Positions 60,287 to 64,000 of a stretch of DNA of 64,000 nucleotides are shown here, piece after piece. The translations under genes were made by a program, and so were the position numbers. Origin of the DNA: Planctomycetota bacterium. GTDB taxonomy: Bacteria > Planctomycetota > Phycisphaerae > Phycisphaerales > UBA1924. Within the stretch, counting starts at the first letter, position 1. The number at the start of each line of letters is the position of its first letter. The notes under the pieces were generated by a model, which searched no databases, was not told the origin of the DNA, and saw only the letters and a program-made list of their open reading frames with translations. The stretch spans positions 1,782,796-1,846,795 of the forward strand of contig CP053450.1 in assembly GCA_013285505.1 (NCBI GenBank), in the 5' to 3' direction.

Positions 60287-60466
60287 CTAGATCGCCGGGG
60301 GCGTGCGCGGGATGTCGTTGGTATCAGCGAAGTCGCGGGAATACGCGGCCGGACCGGAGCGGTCGTTGGTGCTCGGGACGTAAATGTCGAGCTGACCGAG
60401 CGGGCAGAGACGACCGGATTCGGAGACGACAGGCAGCTTCGCGATGATGGTTTGCGTGTTGTGCAT
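60287..60466 (-). CDS. Very small protein of 59 residues with strong ribosome site
   Basis: ATG 60466, TAG 60287-60289. The ribosome site is an ideal AAAGGAGG, 5 bases before the ATG. The product begins MHNTQTIIAKLPVVSESGRL, then CPLGQLDIYVPSTNDRSGPA, and ends IPRTPPAI. It is acidic-neutral with no membrane segment and one Cys. No family recognised. Ideal ribosome site plus a close terminator argue that it is a real, well-expressed gene, possibly a short adaptor or modified peptide. It is too short for ordinary ORF cut-offs. Confidence 0.6.
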   Translation of the reverse strand: MHNTQTIIAKLPVVSESGRLCPLGQLDIYVPSTNDRSGPAAYSRDFADTNDIPRTPPAI

Positions 60467-60638
60467 GGTCGCCTCCTTTCGTGGTCTTCGTGGGGTCTTC
60501 GTGGCGTCTTCTGCTTGGGGACTTCTTCGAGGTTCGTTCGCGGTCGAGCGGATAGATTAGCAAGAACTTTCGTCGGGGCAACCCGACAACGGGGCATTCA
60601 CGGGCTTTTTGTGTCCCGCGGCCTCTAACATCCGGCTT

Positions 60639-61926
60639 GTGAGCCAGACCGATCAATCAATCCCCGTCTCTCCCGAGCGTCAGGACGCCGGCGGACTCAC
60701 GGCCGATCCGGCAGAATCGTCGCCGGGGCTCGACCTGCGCGAGCGGTTCGTGCTGCGGCTGGCCGTGCTGATGGCGTCGTTCGGCATCCCGGCCCACCGT
60801 CTGGAGGACGCCGCGTCGGGCTGCGCCCGGCACCTTGGGCTCGAGGCCCAGTTCTTTGCGACACCCACCGCGGTCTTCGCGGCGATCGGCTCGGACGGCG
60901 ACCAGCGGACGCACCTGCTGCGGCTGGATTCCGGCGAGGTCAATCTGGAGAAGCAGTCGCAGATCGACGCGGTGCTGCGGGACGTGCTCGACGGGCACGA
61001 AACGGCCGCCGGCGGGCTGCGACGGCTGGGGGATGTGGTGACCGAGCCGGCCCGGTACGGGGCGGTGCCGATGGTGCTGGCCCAGATGGCCGCGTCGGCG
61101 TCGGCGGGGGTGTTCTTTGGCGGCGGGTGGCGGGATGTGGTGGGCGCGGGGCTCGTCGGCTTTGTGGTTGGAGTCATCCTGATCGTCGCGTCGAGTCACC
61201 GGCGGCTCGCGCGGCTGACCGACTTTGTCGTGGGGTTCGCGGCGGCGTTTCTCGCCGGGGCGATCGCGGCGGGGCTGGCGCCGGTGTCGGCGTCGCTGGT
61301 GACACTCGCCTCGGTGATCGCGCTCGTGCCCGGGCTCACGCTGACGACGGCGGTGGCGGAGCTGGCGACGCGTCATCTCGCGTCGGGGACGGCGCGGTTG
61401 ATGGGGGCGTTGACGATCTTCGTGGGCTGGGCTTTGGCGTGGCGCTGGGGCAGCGGCTGGCGACGGGGCTGTTCGGCGCGGCGAGCGCGCCGAGCGTGGC
61501 GCTGCCGGCCGGGGCGGTGTGGGGGGGCGCTGCTGGTCGCGCCGCTGGCGCTCGGGGTGCTGTTCCGCGCCCGGCCGGGAGACCTGTGGGTGATCCTGCC
61601 CGGCGGGGCGCTGGGGTTCTGGGGCGCGAGGCTCGGGGCGTTGTGGCTCGGGCCGGAGATCGGTGTGTGTCTCGGGGCGTTCGTGGTGGGGCTGGCGGCC
61701 AACAGCTGGGCGCGGGCGGCCGACCGCCCGAGCGCCCGTGGTCTCGGTGCCGGGGCTCATGCTGCTGGTGCCGGGTTCGCTCGGGTTCCGGAGCGTGGAC
61801 TCGTTCGTGCACGCCGACACGCTCGGCGGGGTCGAGGCAGCGTTTGCGATGGTGCTGGTGGCGGTCGGGCTGGTGACGGGGTTGTTGCTGGCCAACGCGG
61901 CGTTGAGCCCGAGGCGGCCGCTCTAG
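60639..61926 (+). CDS. thrE: Threonine/serine exporter of the ThrE family, frame broken three times
   Basis: Probable start GTG 60639; ribosome site weak. The soluble N-terminal domain reads VLRLAVLMASFGIPAHRLED and FFATPTAVFAAIGSD (ThrE-type). The membrane part has about ten helices: VGAGLVGFVVGVILIVASSH, VVGFAAAFLAGAIAAGLAPV, TLASVIALVPGLTLTTAVAE. Frames change near 61432, 61532 and 61728 (tracts GGCTGGGC, GGCGCTGCTG and AGCGCCCGTG, each short of two or four GC bases); the end reads SVPGLMLLVPGSLGFRSVDS and VAVGLVTGLLLANAALS. Repaired length is about 431. It combines both halves (ThrE and ThrE_2) in one protein. Exports threonine and serine by proton antiport in known members. Confidence 0.85.
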
Positions 61927-62048
61927 ACGGTGGGGGGGTGACTCCGCCCCCGACCGCGTGGGTGCACCTGAGAAAGTTTGGTACACTGGCCGCCGGATTC
62001 CGGGAAGCACTCGGTTGGTAGAGACCCGGACAGACTGAGCGGATCGGC

Positions 62049-62088
62049 CCCGAGAGGATCGCCTCGGTCGAGTTTGGTGCCTCTCGGG
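62049..62088 (+). promoter_or_regulatory. Hairpin in the 5' leader of the RRM gene
   Basis: CCCGAGAGG (62049-62057) and CCTCTCGGG (62080-62088) form a perfect 9-bp stem around a 22-base loop. It ends 13 bases before the ATG, next to the probable ribosome site (AGGA at 62090-62093). It could expose or hide that site in response to temperature or protein binding. Confidence 0.5.
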
Positions 62089-62101
62089 CAGGATCGCAAC
62101 G

Positions 62102-62473
<372 letters not shown>

Positions 62474-62517
62474 ATCGCCCGATCGTTCACCCGACCATCA
62501 CGCGGAGCCATCCGGCA

Positions 62518-62817
62518 TCACTTGCGGCTGAAGGGCCAGGCCTTTCGGCCGCTTTCTTTTTTCTTCACCTCGACCACGCGTGTCGTCGTCGCCTTGCCCG
62601 TCGCGGAGTTGAAGCCGCAGTGCGTGCAGACCACGTTGCCGTTGGGCAGGTAGGTCTTGCAGTTGGGGCAGGGCGTGGCGTTGGCGACCTTGGACTTGGC
62701 CAGGAGATCACCCATCACGTTGGGCGATTTCGAGGCGGGCTGGGAACCGGCCGAGCGCGCCCGGGAGTCGTCGTTATCGCCGGGGTGGGCGCTGCCGTTG
62801 CTGCGGTTTGTGTTCAT
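62518..62817 (-). CDS. Small zinc-ribbon protein
   Basis: 99 residues from ATG 62817. The first 45 are polar and disordered (MNTNRSNGSAHPGDNDDSRA). Then comes ATPCPNCKTYLPNGNVVCTH with CGFNSATGK: two CxxC pairs for one zinc. The tail is basic (TTTRVVEVKKKESGRKAWPF). Such ribbons bind nucleic acid or protein. It is convergent with the RRM gene and downstream of ridA on the same strand (70 bp). Confidence 0.75.
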   Translation of the reverse strand: MNTNRSNGSAHPGDNDDSRARSAGSQPASKSPNVMGDLLAKSKVANATPCPNCKTYLPNGNVVCTHCGFNSATGKATTTRVVEVKKKESGRKAWPFSRK

Positions 62818-62887
62818 GGCGGCAAGCGTAGCGCACAGCCGCCCCGGGTCGAGCACGAAATCCGCGCGGGTTGCGCGCGCCTGGTTA

Positions 62888-63349
62888 TCACACGTCGACC
62901 TCGAAGAGGAACTCGATCTCCACCGGGACATTCAGCGGCAGCGCGACCGAGCCGACCGCGGCTCGGGCGTGGCGGCCGGCGTCGCCGAAGATCGACACCA
63001 GGAGTTCGCTGGCCTCGTTGGCGACCTTGGGCTGCCCGCCGAAGCCGGGCTCGCTGGCGACGAAGCACCCGACGCGCACGACGCTCCGGATCCGGTCGAG
63101 TGAGCCGAGGGCCGCGCGGGCGACGGCCAGGCCGTTGAGCGCGCACTGGCGCGCGCACGATCTGGCCTCCTCCTCGGAGACCTGATCGGGCACGCGGCCC
63201 TTGGCCATTAGCGAGCCGCCGGCGATCGGGATCTGGCCGCTGACGTAGAGCAGGTTGCCGACGCGTTTGGAGGGGACGTACGCCGCGACGGGCGAGGGGG
63301 CGTCCGGCAGGGTGATGCCGAGCTCCTGAATACGGCTTTCGTATGACAT
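62888..63349 (-). CDS. ridA: RidA/YjgF family enamine-imine deaminase
   Basis: 153 residues from ATG 63349 (MSYESRIQELGITLPDAPSP). It has AAYVPSKRVGNLLYVSGQIP, a central helix (EEEARSCARQCALNGLAVAR), VVRVGCFVASEPGFGGQPKV and RHARAAVGSVALPLNVPVEI with the catalytic Arg. It hydrolyses reactive 2-aminoacrylate-type enamines made by PLP enzymes, or acts in pyrimidine or other pathways in some members. It belongs to the longer YjgF branch with an FGDAGRHARAAVG end. Confidence 0.92.
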   Translation of the reverse strand: MSYESRIQELGITLPDAPSPVAAYVPSKRVGNLLYVSGQIPIAGGSLMAKGRVPDQVSEEEARSCARQCALNGLAVARAALGSLDRIRSVVRVGCFVASEPGFGGQPKVANEASELLVSIFGDAGRHARAAVGSVALPLNVPVEIEFLFEVDV

Positions 63350-63782
63350 TTGAACGGTCCTTGTTCGGATTATTTTGCAGAAATCGCGTTCTGTGCGGTC
63401 CGATGGGAACATAGAGGCCTTGACAGCCGGATAGCTGTTGGTAGCGTATCACCAGATCGCACGTGCGAAGGCGGGTGTGTGGAAACTCGGTCGGCGTTGT
63501 ACCAAACGTCCTCATCTCGCGGCCTGCATCACGGGTCGCCATTCTCGTTCCCGACCGGGGATCGACAGCCTGCCGACAACTCGGGCAGCTTTCCGGCGCT
63601 TCGCCGGGCACACACACCGTGCCCGCTGTTGCGTCACAAGGCTCGCCGAAATGGTCGTCGGTGGGATGTCTCCTGCTTACTGTCGGGCACTGTGCCCGCG
63701 GAGTGAGGGGCACCCTGTAGAAGAGTTGTGTATCTGTCCCGCAGGTGGTGTGCCGCGGGACGCAACGCACAGGAGTGCATCC
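63350..63782. other. Gene-free leader region of the prepilin gene
   Basis: 433 bp with no frame I can support. A TTGACA (63420-63425) and TAGCGT (63442-63447) with 16 bases between could form a weak sigma-70-type promoter facing the prepilin gene, about 335 bp before its start. GGGCACTGTGCCCG near 63685 is a palindrome. Confidence in both is low. Confidence 0.3.
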
Positions 63783-64000
63783 ATGAAGAATCGTGCATTT
63801 ACCCTTATCGAACTCCTGGTGGTCATCGCGATTATCGCGCTGCTCATCGGCATCCTTCTGCCCGCGCTCGGCAAGGCTCGCGCCACCGCCCGCCAGCTCA
63901 AGGACACCAGCCAGATCCGCGGCATGATGCAGGGCATGGTCCTGTTCGCCCAGAACAACGACGATGACTACCCCCTGCCCAGCAACCTGGACAAGGCGGA
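63783..64000 (+). CDS. Type IV prepilin/pseudopilin N-terminal methylation protein (3' end outside window)
   Basis: Starts at ATG 63783 and runs off the right edge (72 complete codons and part of the next). [20 protein letters not shown] followed by [20 protein letters not shown] is the class III signal and first helix; cleavage is between Ala5 and Phe6. The usual Gly before the cut is Ala here, tolerated by prepilin peptidase. The Glu at mature position 5 is present. The continuation ([19 protein letters not shown]) matches the large family of pseudopilin-like proteins in Phycisphaerae and other Planctomycetes, which often have many paralogues. Confidence 0.9.
   Translation, partial: MKNRAFTLIELLVVIAIIALLIGILLPALGKARATARQLKDTSQIRGMMQGMVLFAQNNDDDYPLPSNLDKA

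Noticed and set aside
63420..63447. Strong sigma-70 promoter for the prepilin gene
   Set aside because: The -35 is perfect but the -10 (TAGCGT) is poor and it lies over 300 bp from the start, so it is only mentioned as a weak possibility.

Overview
The window is high-GC DNA from a bacterium that looks like a member of the Planctomycetota, most likely the class Phycisphaerae. The support is: a prepilin start of the [18 protein letters not shown] type at the right edge, a giant secreted protein with an LExRVLLS-type N-terminus, a protein with a PEP-CTERM-like tail, a membrane protein ending in a two-CxxC zinc ribbon, a GxxExxY cassette, and REP palindromes read as HRLEAGAT or GTGFQPVR peptides. 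Flagellar genes (fliS, fliD) indicate a motile cell. No rRNA, tRNA, CRISPR array or phage module was seen.

Layout. 1-5173: a partial lipoprotein, a DUF1844 protein and the sdhCAB succinate dehydrogenase operon. 5309-11301: a frameshifted membrane protein, then fabI, nadC-birA, a HIT protein and a lipoprotein. 11399-15639: mutL and two glycosyltransferases of the GT87 and GT2 types. 15708-20903 (minus): an operon for the membrane part of ATP synthase (atpZ-like, atpI-like, atpB, atpE, atpF, atpH) followed by pgk, with no F1 alpha, gamma, beta or epsilon genes. 21307-27092: alaS, sthA and the DNA polymerase III delta-prime gene. 27135-30515: fliS and fliD. 31029-32482: two membrane-associated proteins. 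32626-40490 (minus): rseP, an alpha/beta hydrolase, deoC, a zinc-ribbon membrane protein and two aldehyde dehydrogenase genes, with a GxxExxY cassette between the last two. 40613-42781: an envelope redox group (redoxin, DsbD-like domain, rhodanese). 42944-49314: a giant secreted repeat protein. 49744-54757: racemase, hscB-like, thioredoxin, DUF1015, purQ and a secreted protein. 54764-58465 (minus): a sigma-factor operon and a secreted coiled-coil protein. 58645-64000: prfB, two very small genes, a threonine/serine exporter, an RRM protein, a zinc ribbon, RidA and the start of a prepilin.

Two things shape how the sequence should be read. First, about thirty reading-frame breaks occur in otherwise normal genes, and nearly all can be repaired by adding back one or two GC units at a GCGC tract. 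This is probably a systematic sequence error, perhaps at a modified base motif, so I annotate these genes as single CDSs across the break. A few breaks lie at homopolymers instead. Second, the deoC/aldehyde dehydrogenase operon has been invaded by small repeats: REP palindromes lie in frame inside two coding regions, and an inverted-repeat-flanked GxxExxY gene separates the two dehydrogenases.

Functionally the window is mostly housekeeping: TCA cycle and respiration, ATP synthesis, NAD, biotin and fatty-acid metabolism, translation, mismatch repair and envelope stress. The accessory parts are the deoxyribose-phosphate aldolase/aldehyde dehydrogenase operon, the giant exported protein and the sigma-factor operon.
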